Shown here piece after piece: positions 50,401 through 63,410 of a DNA stretch of 64,000 bases; within the stretch, counting starts at the first letter, position 1, and every line of letters begins with the position of its first letter. This DNA comes from Smittium mucronatum (Eukaryota; Kickxellomycota; Harpellomycetes; Harpellales; Legeriomycetaceae). The position numbers and the translations under genes are program-made. Below the pieces are notes generated by a model, which saw nothing but the letters and a program-made list of their open reading frames with translations, was not told the origin of the DNA and did not search any database. The DNA lies in NCBI GenBank assembly GCA_001953115.1, contig LSSL01000185.1:1-64000 (forward strand), written 5' to 3'.

Positions 50401-52467
50401 GATAAAAGATTGACAATTCAATTGCGAAATCGCATGTCTCAGTTTAATCTTGAAGAAGAAGGAAGGGCTGGGAAAGCGATTCCACCAGCTGATAATCGAA
50501 GTTCACTAATTGTCGATACTGGGTCAAAAGCAAACGACGAAGTTCCTTCTATTAGCGAGTCGGCTACTTCTTTGAATGCTGGAATGGTCTCTAGTAATTC
50601 CGAGCCGAAAAGTACTGATATTTCGGAAATCTCACGAGTTGTTAGTACCACAAACCAGCACCTCAATCTTGAGGATCAAATGAGTCCTATAATCGGGTTC
50701 TCTACAGTATACAACCAATCTTCAGGTAGTAAAGACGATGTGTGGGCTAAACTGGAGACCAAGTATGGACTAACAGATGAATCTGTCAACCAGGATGAAT
50801 ATTCTAAGCTTGAAAAGAAACAAACTGGTGAGAGTGTTAACACAGAAAAGCTAGCATCTTTGGTGGTGGCCTTAAGAAAGGAGCTTGATGGGACTAAATT
50901 GCTTTTGGCCCAATCTTTACGATCTGCAGTTGATAGGATTAATGACGCAGAAAAGGGTCGTAGGGCAGCATTACAAGAAGCAATTTATTTAAAAACAAAA
51001 GCCAGCGCTTTAGCAAGTGGAAATGCTGAATTGTTGATGAGAGTTAACGCTCAGCGCACATCGGATTTGGAACGACAATTAGCAAACACTATTAATGAAA
51101 ATGATGCGCTACGTAACCAAATGAGTGAATCTACGTTAATTTTAAAACGAACACAAGAACGTCTTTCTGAGTACCAATTGGATTCTGAAGCGAGTCGGCA
51201 ACAACTACGACATATGGAACGGATGTATCAAATTCAAAGTGCGTCAATGACCAGCTTAAATACATCTGATGAGTCCAAATTAGACAAAAATGATGAACCA
51301 CAATTAAACAAAAATCTCGATGAAGTGATATCACTAAGGGCTGAGATTACTAAACTTCAAACTAATGAACAGGGTCTGTTGCTGGACATTGAGAATGCAT
51401 TAAGAGCATCTTCTGCAGCCAGCGATAGGAGTGATAAACTGCAGCAGATGCTGGACAGATCAGTCAAAGAAAACGAGCAATTGGAGGCTGAGATGATGAA
51501 ACTTGTGAGCGAGTTAGAAAGCGAACGAAGTGTAAATAGCAGGCTGAAGTTGCGGGTTGACCAAACAGAAAATTTGCTGGTGGATTTAAGGCAACAAGTT
51601 AGCGCACTACAAAATTTGAAGAGTAATCCGGCTGTGTCAAATGGAATATCCTCTTTGAAGCTAGGATCATTATCGACCGGGTCGTTGCATAGCAATAATG
51701 CTCTGATAGCGGAAATGCAATCAGCATTTTTAAGCACTCAAAAGCAATGGGCCCAAGCGAGAGATGACCTCATGACCCAAAGACAAATGCTTAGAAATTC
51801 CGATGAAAGGAGACAGGATGCAGAGTCCAAATTGGTGTCTAAGGAAAGACAGTTGGAGAATGCTCTTGCGAGACTCGATGCATTTACCAAACTGGTAGAA
51901 AATTTGGATTCTAAGCGGAGAAATCGTGCGCGGTCATTGGGGTCGATTCGCAGCTCGCCCTTCTCTAATGGTTCAGGTAATGTAAAAGCACGGGGGAATA
52001 CAATGTCAGGCGCCTATAAGGGGTTGTACAACTATAGCGACTTTGCAGCCAGTTCCACTGTCAAAGGATTGTACAACAATGTAACTGAGCTTTCAGGGGG
52101 TTCAAAGGAATTGCTAAATGAAGGGGATTCAGAAGCAAATGGGTTTTATCACGAGTCAGCTAGTTCTCGCGATGATCAAACAATCCAAAAAACAAGCTTA
52201 GAGCTGAGCAATAGTAAAATTGTTAATGGAACAATAACTTCATCAGAATACTACATAGATTCCGACAATTCATCTTTAATTTCACCCAGCAAGGGTTTTC
52301 ATGAATCAGCAGCTCCTGATGGGTCTATTATCGATCAGACTAATGGCGATTCAGCCACTAGGAGTGGACCAACTGCTGACGAATCATTGCTAAGCGATGA
52401 CAATACGGTGTCGATCATGCTGTCTACCCTCCACCAATTACAAAAGCCGTATCCCGAATCAACATAA
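47427..52467 (+). CDS. Kelch-repeat, coiled-coil cell-polarity protein (Tea1/Kel1-like)
   Basis: Likely a cell-end or cortical polarity marker of the Tea1/Tea3 (fission yeast) and Kel1/Kel2 (budding yeast) family, about 1615 residues. Four exons: 47427-47907, 47972-48280, 48347-48449, 48513-52467; introns 63-66 bp, GT...AG, phases consistent. N-terminal 120 residues are Lys/Pro/Ser-rich. Kelch repeats occupy about residues 125-375, with GG dyads in MFVFGGELEDG, LYIFGGTVDG, KIYIYGGMNGE and FIMGGRTMEG, each preceded by a (R)xGH block (REGHAS, RKGHSA, RAGHSC, RYGHAS). Residues 375-1070 are disordered, with proline runs and a 12-residue repeat (about 800-905). Residues about 1073-1437 are a long coiled coil (LVVALRKELDGTKLLLAQSL, LERQLANTINENDALRNQM and so on). 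The tail is Ser/Asn-rich. The layout of kelch plus coiled coil defines the family; which paralogue it is cannot be told. Confidence 0.9.
50050..50345 (+). repeat. 36-bp in-frame repeat in the kelch gene
   Basis: Imperfect 12-residue units of the form SRD(L/V/M)xxSK(E/D)(L/P)xx; clearest from 50221 to 50340 (SRDLNVSKDPNT, SRDLYVSKELTS, SRDMDFSKELNG), with more degraded units upstream. Charged and Ser-rich, lying in the disordered linker between the kelch domain and the coiled coil. Confidence 0.8.
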
Positions 52468-52687
52468 TTTTTGCAAACTTTGTATTTTAGACGTTTATAG
52501 TATGTGAATTGTAAATACTAATCATTATCTCGAGTATCAGATATCTATCTAGTCTGATAAAAATAACATTTATTTTTAATTTAGAGCCATTTTTTTGTAT
52601 TATTTTGAACCGGGTAAAAAAAAACATTATAAAGAGGGGGTTCTTTTTCCCTAAAAGTCATAATTATTTTTAGGAAAAGAAAGAGAG
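52468..52687. other. Short intergenic spacer between kelch gene and PEX1
   Basis: 220 bp holding the 3' end of the kelch mRNA and the promoter of PEX1, both genes on the plus strand. AT-rich with no clear motif; a G-run (GAGGGGG) lies at about 52635. Confidence 0.5.
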
Positions 52688-55600
52688 ATGTCTACTTTAA
52701 AGGTTGTTTTGAGTAATTTAAGGAGTTGCAATGTCAACATTCCCCTTCAGTATGCTGAGATATTTGAGTCCACTTTTGGCTTTAGAGTAGGTGTTCAATT
52801 TTTTTCATCTTATGTTTTATTTTTCATATGCACTTCGATTTGTAATTAGAGTTGTGCAGTTTTGAAAGTGACGAGCTTAAAAGGTGGCTTTAGTAAAAAT
52901 GTCGGATGGGCTGGTGGCATAACCCTCGTTCAGGAAAGCAATATACATATCCCTGGTTCTGAGAGCTCTGCCTTGAATTCGATTCAGATAGATTTGGATT
53001 TCGCCAAGATCCTGGGTTTGGATCAAGACGATGAGGTAGGATTTTTTTATACATTATTTTTTTAAAAAAAGCATTTGGCTATATATACCTCACTCAAACA
53101 CACTTTTTATCTTTATCTTTATTTTTTTTAAAAAAATGAAAATAATTCATGTAATAGGTATCGATAGAATACGTACCCAATGCTGATAAATGCGTTTCGG
53201 TTGAAATGATTCCCGAAAACTCTGATGATTGGGAAATAATTGTATTGAATTCCCTTCCACTATATTTATGGATTCTAAAATGTATACCTTTAACTTCATT
53301 TGTTTTAAAAAAACTCCCTGCTTTTTTTTTAGGAGCTAAATGCTGAAAAAGTGGAAACAAATCTTCTTTTCCAGACCCGAGTAGTATCAGAAGATGTACC
53401 AATATTGTTTTGGATCAACGAATCCACTAAAATAAAACTTCTTCCAAAATGTTTGGTTCCTAACTGCGAGGTGTTACTTTTGGATAATGACACTGAACTG
53501 CTGATCGCTCCTAAACCCAGAGAATCGGTAAAGCCAAAAATGATTTATGATGATTCAGTACCAATTAAGACAATACCCAATATATCCCTGTTACGAATTG
53601 CCACTTCTAAATCTTGTGATTTGTTTCGAGGTTCCATCAACTCAACAGTATATGAAAAAATGATTGAGTCGTCTTCTAAAGAGGACAATTCTCCGGACAT
53701 TCCTGTCACTATTACTTTACTTGGGATTCATGATAAATCTTCCAAACTCGATGAGAATAAAAATCATAAAAATTCTTCTCTACAAGAAAAAAAGATAGAG
53801 TACCCAATCAGAGTCAGTATATTTACTGCATCCTCTAGCTCTGTTGCACCTGGTATCATACTTTTAAACTCTACATTTTGCAAAGTAAATAACTTATCTG
53901 CCGGTCAATTGGTTCGAGTTCAAAAGTGCATTTCAACATCATCAATAAATGACATTAGTGTAACAGTCAACTTTCACTTGCCCGATTCTTTTTCTATAGC
54001 AGATTTCAATCCAGAAAATGTGTTTCTTGATGCCCTTTCAACCAATATACCAAATATCATTATTTCAGATGGCTTGAATCTTCCAATTCTTGACTCCGTT
54101 CAAACAGTCCGTTCAAATCCCAAGGATGATAGGTTAGATATTATTACTATCCCTAAAAGAATTACGTTTTCCATGGGTAAAAAAAATTCAATTTCTTTAA
54201 AATCATCCGATCTCCAAAGTGAAAAATCATCAATTACGTCTTTTTCTTCCATAATCATTGACTCGTCTAAAATTTCTGATCAAATTGACTCTTTTAAATT
54301 CAAAATTTCGAATCCCTTACCCGATAGTAATACCATGTGGCCTCTTGTTGGCATCGATTCCTTTTTGGAAAATGTTCAATCTGATGTTGAAGATTTGTTG
54401 ATATCTTCTAGGGATGGTTTAATCACCGGGGTTTTGCTTACTGGTAGCAGAGGCTCTGGAAAAACTAGAATATTGAACCATATAATCTCTGTTTCTTCTC
54501 AATTCCCGATCTTGACTTTTTGTAAATATGTTTCGTGCTCTTACCTTGCTGCTATTCCAAAGAAGTCAGAACTCTCCAGTTTTATGGAATCCATAGTAGA
54601 CGAATGCTGCAGAAACGCCCCTTTCCTATTAGTTCTTGATGATCTAGATTTATTGTTCCCTTCAACTGATAATAATTCTACAAACAACAATTCCATTGAT
54701 GTTCTACAAAAACTGTCTATTCTAGCACATAATGAATACAATACTTGCGGCTCCGTAATTGCTACTTCCAAATCTCGCGAATCAATCGATCAATCATTGT
54801 TTGATTATGGGGTTATTGACGTAGTCCAAGAAATTCCCAAGCTCGATAAAAAACAAAGGGAGCTTGTCCTTTCTATTGTGGCTGCCCATAGCCCAACTAA
54901 TGTTGCACCAAATATAAACTATTCAATTCTCTCATATCTTACTGATGGATACACTCCATCTGACATTGAATCTTTAATTAGCCGTGCCACCCATGAGGCT
55001 GCTATCAGAACTATAGATGAATCAATTAACTCCTCCCAAAACTCATCAAATCCAACAGACGTCGATAAAGTAACAACTATAATTAAGCAGATCGATATTG
55101 AGCGCGCTATTTCTGGATTCGTTCCATTGCAATTGCGTGGAATAACTCTTAACAAATCATCTGTCAACTGGGATGATATCGGCGGGCTACAAGAGACAAA
55201 ACGCCAGCTTCTGGAAACTCTTGAGCTACCTACTAAGTACGCTGCTCTGTTTTCTCCTTCATCTGGCTCTAGTGGTCTTAGACTTCGTTCTGGAATCCTA
55301 TTGTATGGTCATCCTGGCTGTGGAAAAACTATGCTTGCGTCCGCTATTGCCTCGCAATGTGGTCTCAATTTCATTTCCGTAAAGGGTCCTGAGCTGTTAA
55401 ACAAGTACATTGGTCAATCCGAGCAATCTGTGCGTGATGTCTTTTCTAGAGCCAAGTCAGCAAAACCTTCTATACTCTTCTTTGATGAGTTCGATTCCAT
55501 AGCACCTCGACGTGGTCATGACAATACTGGTGTCACCGATCGAGTGGTAAATCAGTTTCTCACTGAAATGGACGGAGCTGAGGGCCTTGATGGTGTTTAC

Positions 55601-56296
55601 GTCCTAGCTGCTACTAGCAGGCCCGATCTCATAGATCCCGCTCTTCTTCGTCCGGGAAGACTCGACAAGTCATTGATTTGTAATCTTCCTGTTTTATCTA
55701 GTGAGCGTCTCGATATTCTCCGAAAACACGCATCAAAGATGAATATTTCTAGTGATGTTGATTTATCAGTATATGCCGATAAAACCCTGGGGTTTTCTAG
55801 TGCTGATTTACAAGGGTTCTTGTACAACGCCTTCCTCGAATCTGTCAATGACGTATCTAAAAATCTTTCTAATGCCACCGATATCCCAGAAAGTAATTTA
55901 GACGATGATCATCCAGTAAATTACACTTACTTGACCAATCCTCTATCTGGCTCTTCTCAAGAACCAAAACTCGCTCGGGTCTTAAAAACCTTATCAAATA
56001 ATAGCGCCAATGAAGCTAAAAACGGACTCGCATCATCCTCCCTTTCGTCACTACCATTAATAAAAAAAAATCATTTGGATCTTGCTTTGGAAACATCCAG
56101 CCCCTCTCTCAACCAGTCTGAAAGGAACAAATTTGACAAAATGTAAAACAATTCTTTTTTGAGTTTTTTTTTTTTTTTTTCAATCCGATCTAAAACAAAA
56201 TTTTATTTATTTATTTTTAGATATGATGATTTTATCGGAATCCGAGACGGGACTAAGAAACCTGATGTGACTTCTCAAAGAGCAACTTTATGCTAG
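52688..56296 (+). CDS. PEX1: Pex1, peroxisomal AAA+ ATPase of the receptor export complex
   Basis: With Pex6 it forms the hexamer that extracts ubiquitinated Pex5 from the peroxisomal membrane. Five exons: 52688-52786, 52850-53035, 53158-53241, 53333-56142, 56221-56296; GT...AG introns, consistent phases, 1084 residues (yeast Pex1 1043). The N-domain (MSTLKVVLSNLRSCNVNIPL..., WAGGITL, ...VSVEMIPENSDDWEII) matches Pex1. D1 Walker A GSRGSGKT is near residue 494 and Walker B LLVLDDLD near 555, where Asp replaces the usual catalytic Glu, as is typical for Pex1 D1. D2 Walker A GHPGCGKT is near 782 and Walker B ILFFDEFD near 837, followed by TSRPDLIDPALLRPGRLD. Without the last intron the frame stops at 56146; splicing at 56142/56221 restores the family ending KYDDF-like (KFDKIYDDFIG). 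Confidence 0.97.
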
Positions 56297-56471
56297 AGAT
56301 ATTCACACTATAAATTTCTTTTTTATCTTTATTTTTATGGTACATACTCATATAGAATCTACCAACATAATTTTTTTATTTAGATGAGACTCAATTTAAT
56401 ATAAAAGGTTATAAAATATTTTCAAAGAGATCTATTTCTTTATTTTTTATTTTGAATCTTTTAAAAACGAT
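56297..56471. terminator. Shared convergent 3' region of PEX1 and SIN1
   Basis: 175 bp between facing stop codons, AT-rich with T-runs on the plus strand. The second tail-to-tail pair in the window. No canonical AATAAA is obvious on the plus strand, though AT-rich variants are present. Confidence 0.45.
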
Positions 56472-59400
56472 TCAGGATGAATCAAGTGAATTAAAGAGCC
56501 TTAGGCGTTCAATTAGTAACAGTATTTCATTTGCTTCAGCAGCACTTAATGCTTCAATATCGTACGTCTTTTTTTTCGTACCTCCGCCATCAACCAGTTT
56601 GAATTTCTTAGAATGCTTTGATTTTTTTACTGTTACATTTAGGATTGGTATAGTGACAGTATTAGAAACATCAGATCGCTGTTGATCAACCGGTATCATA
56701 GCAATAAACTTTTCATCAATGACAAGAGTTTGTTGATATTTGCTAAATAGCTGCATTTTTCTAATAACTGAAAATGTGCGATGAAAAGACATTCCATTTT
56801 GCTGCTGAATTGGGTTCCCGAAATCAGCTTTGATTAAGTGTATTGGCAGTAGGCATAAATCCACCATTGGACCCAAGCTGTGTATGCTAGTAGAGGGATC
56901 CAAGTACTGAGTAGGGTTTTTTGAATCGGTTAAACTGTAGCTACGAGCAGAATATCCAAACTTTTTGCAAAGTATTAGCAAGACATCGTAAACTGACTGA
57001 TTGACTTTGATTTGAACCGTTGTGCTGTTTATTAACTGGGCATTGGAGTTACTATCAGAAGCAAAGGTTGAATCTGTGTCGTGCCAAAAGAATACTTTTA
57101 CGAGTCGTACAATTCCTTCCTGATTGGTTATTTTACCCATCGCCAAATCGTCCATTTTGGAAGGGCTCGTTATGACACCTTCTCTTTTTTCAGAAAAGGA
57201 TTTTCGTAAGTATGCATCGCTGGACTCAGAAAATTTAATCGATCCGATTGTGAATAGCCTGTTGCTTTTTTGTGCAGATTTGGTGATCGGTGCATTAGTA
57301 GCAAAGTTGTTATTCTGAGATAAATTTCCTGGATTGCTTGAGGTTTGTTCGCTTTTCTCTTTGGCCAGCTTGTTAGATTCAACTATAAAAAAAAGGGAAC
57401 ATATAAGTAAAAAAAAAGATTCAAAAGTTATATATAATGTGATACGAAAAGATAAAAAGTATACCTTCAGTTTGGGAGGCCAAGCAAAGGGCGAAATCAG
57501 TTGAACCAAACTTGGAAATTGCCTGAGATCTATCTAAAACTGGAAAATCATAATCAATCTCACCATCAGGTTCAGCCAAGCGCATCGTCCAATAAACCAC
57601 ACTCATAAGTTTTTCATCTAGTAAACTTTGAGATTGGGCCTTCTCCAAATATTGGTACAGAACGTGACCAATAGTTTGTTCGGTAGAAATTGTATTGTTC
57701 ACAGAAATGGTAAGCGATTTTAAATTCATATTTTCTGTTTTTATGCACAGATCAGCAGGCAAAAAAACGACAAATTTTTTGGCTGCGTTGCCTGCCATAT
57801 AATACTTGGAATAATCAGCTTGAAAAGGGTTTTTATTGTCACTTTTGTCCTTAAATAGTAATGAAAGGCCAGAGGGTGTATCGATTTTAGAGCTGGTTGG
57901 GATACTTACCCTGGAGTTTTTTCCAAGAAGTGGTAATGTCAATCTATTGTCAATTATAATAGAGGTGGGTTTTTCAGGTGTAGGGTGATTGGTATCGAAT
58001 ATATCTTCAACAATAGAAACATTGGGAAATAAACTTAAAGATCTAGAAGTCTTATTGGGAACATCGAAAAGATTTATATAGTCGGTAGAAAGCAAAGGAA
58101 CAACTGAATTAAAACTAGAGGAGCGTTTTTTTACACTGGGGTGGTTTAAAACCAAATGCGAGTTGGTATTTAAAAGAAATTCTATTGCTTTTTTGGATTC
58201 TGATGTGGATTCCAGGTTAGTAATAGTTTCACCAAGTTTCCAAGAGTCCAAATAGCTTAATCCACTTTCGTCATTAAGTTCATAATCACTATCACTTTCT
58301 ACGGAGCTAAATAAAACAGATATTGGGCGGATAGCAGCTATTGTTCCTCTTTTAGGAGCATCAAATCTCATACTTAATGGTCTTCTGGATTTATAGGAAT
58401 TGGCAAAAGGTCTTCTGGGTTTAGCTCTCATTTTATTTCTAGAAATAGAAAAATTTTGTGACGCATTTGTTTCGAGGTGATCGGGGTCCATGATAAGATT
58501 TAAAATATCTGCATTAGATGTTCCATAATAGGATGGAATATCTTTGCTAGTCTTTCTTAATTCAATAATATTAGAACTCTGATTTAATCTAGATCCATCA
58601 ATATGAAGTGTTTTTGAATCTTTTGAGTTCTGATTTCTAAGATTAACTTGATCTTCATGGATGTTGCTGGGGATTTTCGATAGGAATTCAAGATTATCTT
58701 CAGAATGATTTGCTGAAGGAAAAGTCAAACTTCTTCTATATTTTGCACTAGTATTAGCTTCAATATTAGAAAAGTCGTTTTCAGAGATATCGAAATCTTG
58801 ATGAGGATTTTGTTTTTTATTAGGAACATCTTTTGGATCCTTGTTTTGCGTATTGAGATGAGAAAGAGGGATTCCAACGGTGTGGATGAGACTAGAAGAT
58901 CTTTTAGTTTTCTGTTGTGATAAATCTTGCAAATAAACATTTGATTCGAATAGAGGAGATAATTTGGAATTAAAACCTAAATTCTGGGTAGTTTTTGATG
59001 TATAGCCTCTCGAATAAAGGTTTTTTGCTCCATTAAGATTCTTGTTCGAAATGCTAATTTCCACGTACTCATCATTATCGAGATATTTTTCAGATATAAC
59101 GCTCTTTTGATTAACAGGAATGTGGTAATTGTTGAAGCTTTTAGTTTTTTTGATTAACTTTGTTGGATTTGTTGCCATTTTTACATTTCTTGGAGGCTTT
59201 ATTGCTGAAGTATCATTTTTACTATTAATATTTCCCTTCTCAGATCCAATATTATTTTTAATGTTATTAAGGTTTAACAAATCGAAATGTTTTATTATTT
59301 CGGGATTAGTTTTAGGAATATTATTATTAGAATCTAAAACGGAAATTGCAGGAATAGGGCCCATTCTTTTTGGGGTTAAAACGTTTTGACCGTTTCTTTG

Positions 59401-59781
59401 TTTAATCTGAGACATAGCCGAGACATTTACTTGGAAATTACCTCTATATTCAGCAGATCTTTTTCTAGCTAGGGTATTTGGGGAATCCTTTTTGTGGCGA
59501 GGATGATCATAGGCCTTGAATTGACTTTCAAAAGCAAAATTTGGCTGTTCAAATGGACTCCTAAAGTCTTCAGAAATAGGGGTTTCATCAACATCGAGTG
59601 TATTTTTTGATTCTTTAAGGTTTGCAGATTTCAATATAGAAACATAAGGTATTGAATGTGTTCGCTGAAACTCTTTTAAGTCGGCTTTTGTTATAACGTT
59701 TTCGCAGGATCCATCGTTGTTTTCTAAAAACAATTTGCGGAGTTGGTATATGAGAAAATTTTTATCAGATATTATTGACAT
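56472..59781 (-). CDS. SIN1: Sin1/Avo1, TORC2 subunit (CRIM, Ras-binding and PH domains)
   Basis: Scaffold of TOR complex 2 that recruits AGC kinases and senses membrane lipid through its PH domain. Two minus-strand exons: 59781-57465 and 57382-56472, with an 82-bp intron (GTATAC...TATAG), total 1075 residues. The start is placed at MSIISDKNFLIYQLRKLFLE, which matches the Sin1 N-terminal helix; the frame opens 30 codons earlier but that part is hydrophobic and unlike the family. Residues 50-620 are Ser/Asn-rich and disordered. CRIM is about 632-772 (LSLLFKDKSDNKNPFQADY, WTMRLAEPDGEIDYDFPVLD, ISKFG). The ubiquitin-like Ras-binding domain is about 860-945 (VRLVKVFFWHD ... VYDVLLILCKKFG). The PH domain is about 969-1070 (VIRKMQLFSKYQQTLVIDEK ... 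YDIEALSAAEANEIL). Longer than human SIN1 (522) and close to Avo1 (1176). Confidence 0.94.
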
Positions 59782-60844
59782 TAATTTAGCATATAATATA
59801 ATATCTACAAAGCTGGAATCGACAACGCATAAATAACTTTTTGGATATAAAATATAGGGCTTTAAATTCAAGGATCAACAGCTATCAGGAGCTCCTGTTA
59901 TTATTATTGGCTATAATGCTCAAATATTGAATCTTCCTCTTGATGTGCTCCTATAAAATCACTTATATTCTTGCCCATTTGTAAGAGCCTTTTAACCTCT
60001 ACCAATATATGAACTCGAATATCAAATAATGAACCAATAGATAGATATGATAACACATGCAGTTAATATACGGGTTGAATCCGGATATAAATTGGATGGA
60101 TTTGATCGTAGCAAACCGGGAACTGGAGGAGCAAAGCTAGAACCCCTGCTATTTACCACTTTTTTACCTCACGTATTCACAAGCTGTTGTCAATAGAATA
60201 CAATCACAATTCTTAGAATTTTTTTTGTTAGAAAGGCATAGTGAAAAGAAAAACTGGTATTATAAGGAAAATACGTTTTATACATAGTTTTTGGAAATAG
60301 GCTCCAGTCAATAGCTTATCATCTTTTGGTTACCGCTAGTTGCATATAATATTTATAAATGGCTGAGACTGTTCAAATTTTCTTGGAATGTTTGAAAAGG
60401 AATTAGTTGGACTGTGATCGAATATCAATACTTTCAATTTGCCGAGTATATTAAGTATCAGAAAGAGGGGAAAAAATAAGAGAAAGTTTATTAGCACTTA
60501 TGGACCAAAATTTCATATTTGGTACATACATTTTAATTATTACCTTAAAAACTGATTTTTATATGTGGTATGTAAAATAAGTCCCACTTTGAAAGATCAG
60601 AAATTTAATTCTTTATATTAAAAACATGCGTGATATTTCAACAAAAGATAGTTTTCCATTTAACCCTTTAATTACCAAGTTTACATATATAATTAAATAT
60701 GTATAATTTAAATACCTCCATTTGGCAATTTAATTATTTTTTTTTGTATCACGGAATTTTATTGTAAGATAACGTCATTAAAAACTATACTAGAAAAATA
60801 TTAAGAAAAAGAAAAAGATGTATATAAAAGACTATTATCCTGGC

Positions 60845-60960
60845 TATAATAAGCTCCTTTGCCGGAGTACCGGCTGCTTACCTACGGGAAAAGGGCTCAA
60901 TCTACCAACCGAAAGACCCCCCCCCCTGGCATTGCTTCAAGTAGGCTGGATGACTGAGGC
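60845..60960. other. GC-richer island with short perfect hairpin
   Basis: In an otherwise AT-rich flank this stretch is locally GC-rich. It contains the inverted repeat GCCGGAGTACCGGC (5-bp stem, 4-base loop, about 60859-60872) and a C-run at about 60919-60928. It may be a fragment of a decayed mobile element. No coding frame was recognised. Confidence 0.4.
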
Positions 60961-63410
60961 TTTAACGGTTATAAATTAAGCTCTTTTTCAATGAAAAATA
61001 TCTCATTGAAGCTACTGAGCTCCTAGTCAGAGCCTACTTCTAACAGGATTAATAAAATTAGGCTCCTAATCAAACGTGGGATTGATCGACATGGCTTTTT
61101 GATTAAGCAGGCACTTTTCCTATAATTATTTTGCATTTCCTTTTTCGTATCTGTTAAATTAACCAAAAACCCGTCTGGTATTAGGATAATTTGCCAATAA
61201 AAATAATTTTTAGTTCTGTTCTTAAGCAATTTTTCAATATATTGAACCAATAAAATATACTATCATAAACTGTCAATGAAAACATTTAAATTAATTGTTT
61301 TTAATACTGAATAATTTCACAAATGGTAAATTATAATTTTCAAAAGGCGAGTTAAAATTTGTAAAATGTGAGTTCTGATTTGAAAAAATATAATTTAAAA
61401 ATATGAAAATGTAGCTAAGCACCGCTATTATATAGTTTAGCTGAGAAACATATAAAAAAAATTAGTTGAAAGTTTCCATTAATCACCTGCAGATTTCTGG
61501 TGTGAAAATATATAAAGATTTTAAAATGGATGATTTTATGATCCTAGTGGAACATAATACTTGAAAAAATCTCTTTCAGGTTCACACTCATGTATTACCA
61601 TGATCTTTTTGTAATATTTTTTTTAATCTCCAATTTTATCACTCTCCAAGTATTCCCAACTTGGTTGATTATTGGAGAATAGGGTCCCAAATAGTGTAAA
61701 AAAGTTGCTCGATATTTTCCATTCACTTTTTAAATTATTGAATGACATTGGAAAATTTCAGATATTATGATACTACTGGATTGAGAAATAATATTATAAA
61801 TGATTAACCGAATCAGCCCTTCAATCCATCCATTTTAGTCTATATTCTTATTATTTTTTTCTTTTTGCTATGTTATTTGCAATTAATATTTATTACAAAC
61901 CTCAAATCGTGATAAAACTAAGACATTTCATTTTAGGGAGCCAAAATACAACTGCTTTGTCTTCTTTAGCACCTAACCTATTTCTCATTCTAAAAAGATT
62001 TACGTTAATGCCATTTAATAAGATAAAAAATTTCCCACAATAGGAATGCTCAAATGGTTGCTTTACTTACTCTTTTTTTCTTTATTTATAATTACATTTA
62101 TTTTATTGGGAATTAAATTGTCTGAATTGAAACTAAATGCTCTAAATTTTAGATTTCAGCTTATTTTTTGTATAAAAGCCTATAGATTGTATCTAAAATA
62201 AATTCAATGAAAAAATACTTGAAGTTATGTAAATTTTTTTTTCTAAAAACCAATTATGTATTCCATCTGTTTTTTAAACTTTTTTGTAAAACATAAATTT
62301 TTTTCCTTTAGGTTTTGGGTTTGTGATACTGGTTTTTAACAATATATGTGCTGTATAATAAGAGACCTGGTGCACCCTAATAGGAATATAAAAACCATCT
62401 CCATTCTCAAATGATTTAAATACAGCGTTTATTACTGAAAATTGGTATCTTTTATATATTCCCCTAGTTTTGCTATTACTTTCCAACAAATTTTGACTAC
62501 TTGTTTCGCTATCAAATTACTCTCTTGAATAAAGAAATCTATGATTGATGTTTTAATTAATACATAAAAATATTCGGTTATTTAAATTTTTTTTAAATTT
62601 TTTAAATTTGCACATATTTACAACTTTTTTTGAAGTCTATTCAAGAGTTTCTTCAACTTGTCGTTAAATGATTACAAAATACCAGAATTTAATCATAAAG
62701 CTATATATTATTATTAACTTTTTGGTTATTATTAGTATCAATTAAAAAATTAATTATGGCTATTTTTTAAAATAATTATAGTTTGAGAAAAAAAATAGAA
62801 CCTTTCTGAATTATGAAATACTGGATTTGATTAAATCTTATTTTTTTAATATATATTTTGTACTTTTTGCGCTTTTATTAAAGCTAATTAGGCCAGAGAT
62901 AATATAAAATTGCAATAATTTTAGTCCCTAGGATTTTAAAAACCATCTAATATTTATAAAGAGCTAAATTTATATTGAATTTTTTTAAAAAAAATGGACT
63001 ATTTACTAGGGTAAAAGAATCTCATTATTTTCTTGTAGCGTTTTTTTGAATCTAAATATTGTGAGTACTGTTTTTGAATTTTAATCGTCATTTTTCCATT
63101 TTTTCTTCACCTTTTTTATAATGAGTTTTACTATTTACGAACCTATTTTCACTATTTTCGATTTTTTAAGCGATTAAAAAAACAAAATTTATATATATTT
63201 AATCAGAAATTGAGTAATCAGCGAATGAAATATAAAAATAGTAAATAAAATAAATTCATAAATTTAATTTAATCCTTTTTAGTAAAGAAACTTTAAATTA
63301 AAGGCAATACATAAACATATATATCAAATATACACCTTTTCACGATAAAATTAACAAAGATTTAATTCAAATACTAAAATTGCAAATTTGTATTGAACAA
63401 TGTGAATTTA

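Noticed and set aside
59782..59871. Thirty-codon N-terminal extension of SIN1
   Set aside because: The in-frame extension is hydrophobic and unlike Sin1. The family N-terminus (MSIISDKNFLIYQLR) begins at 59781.
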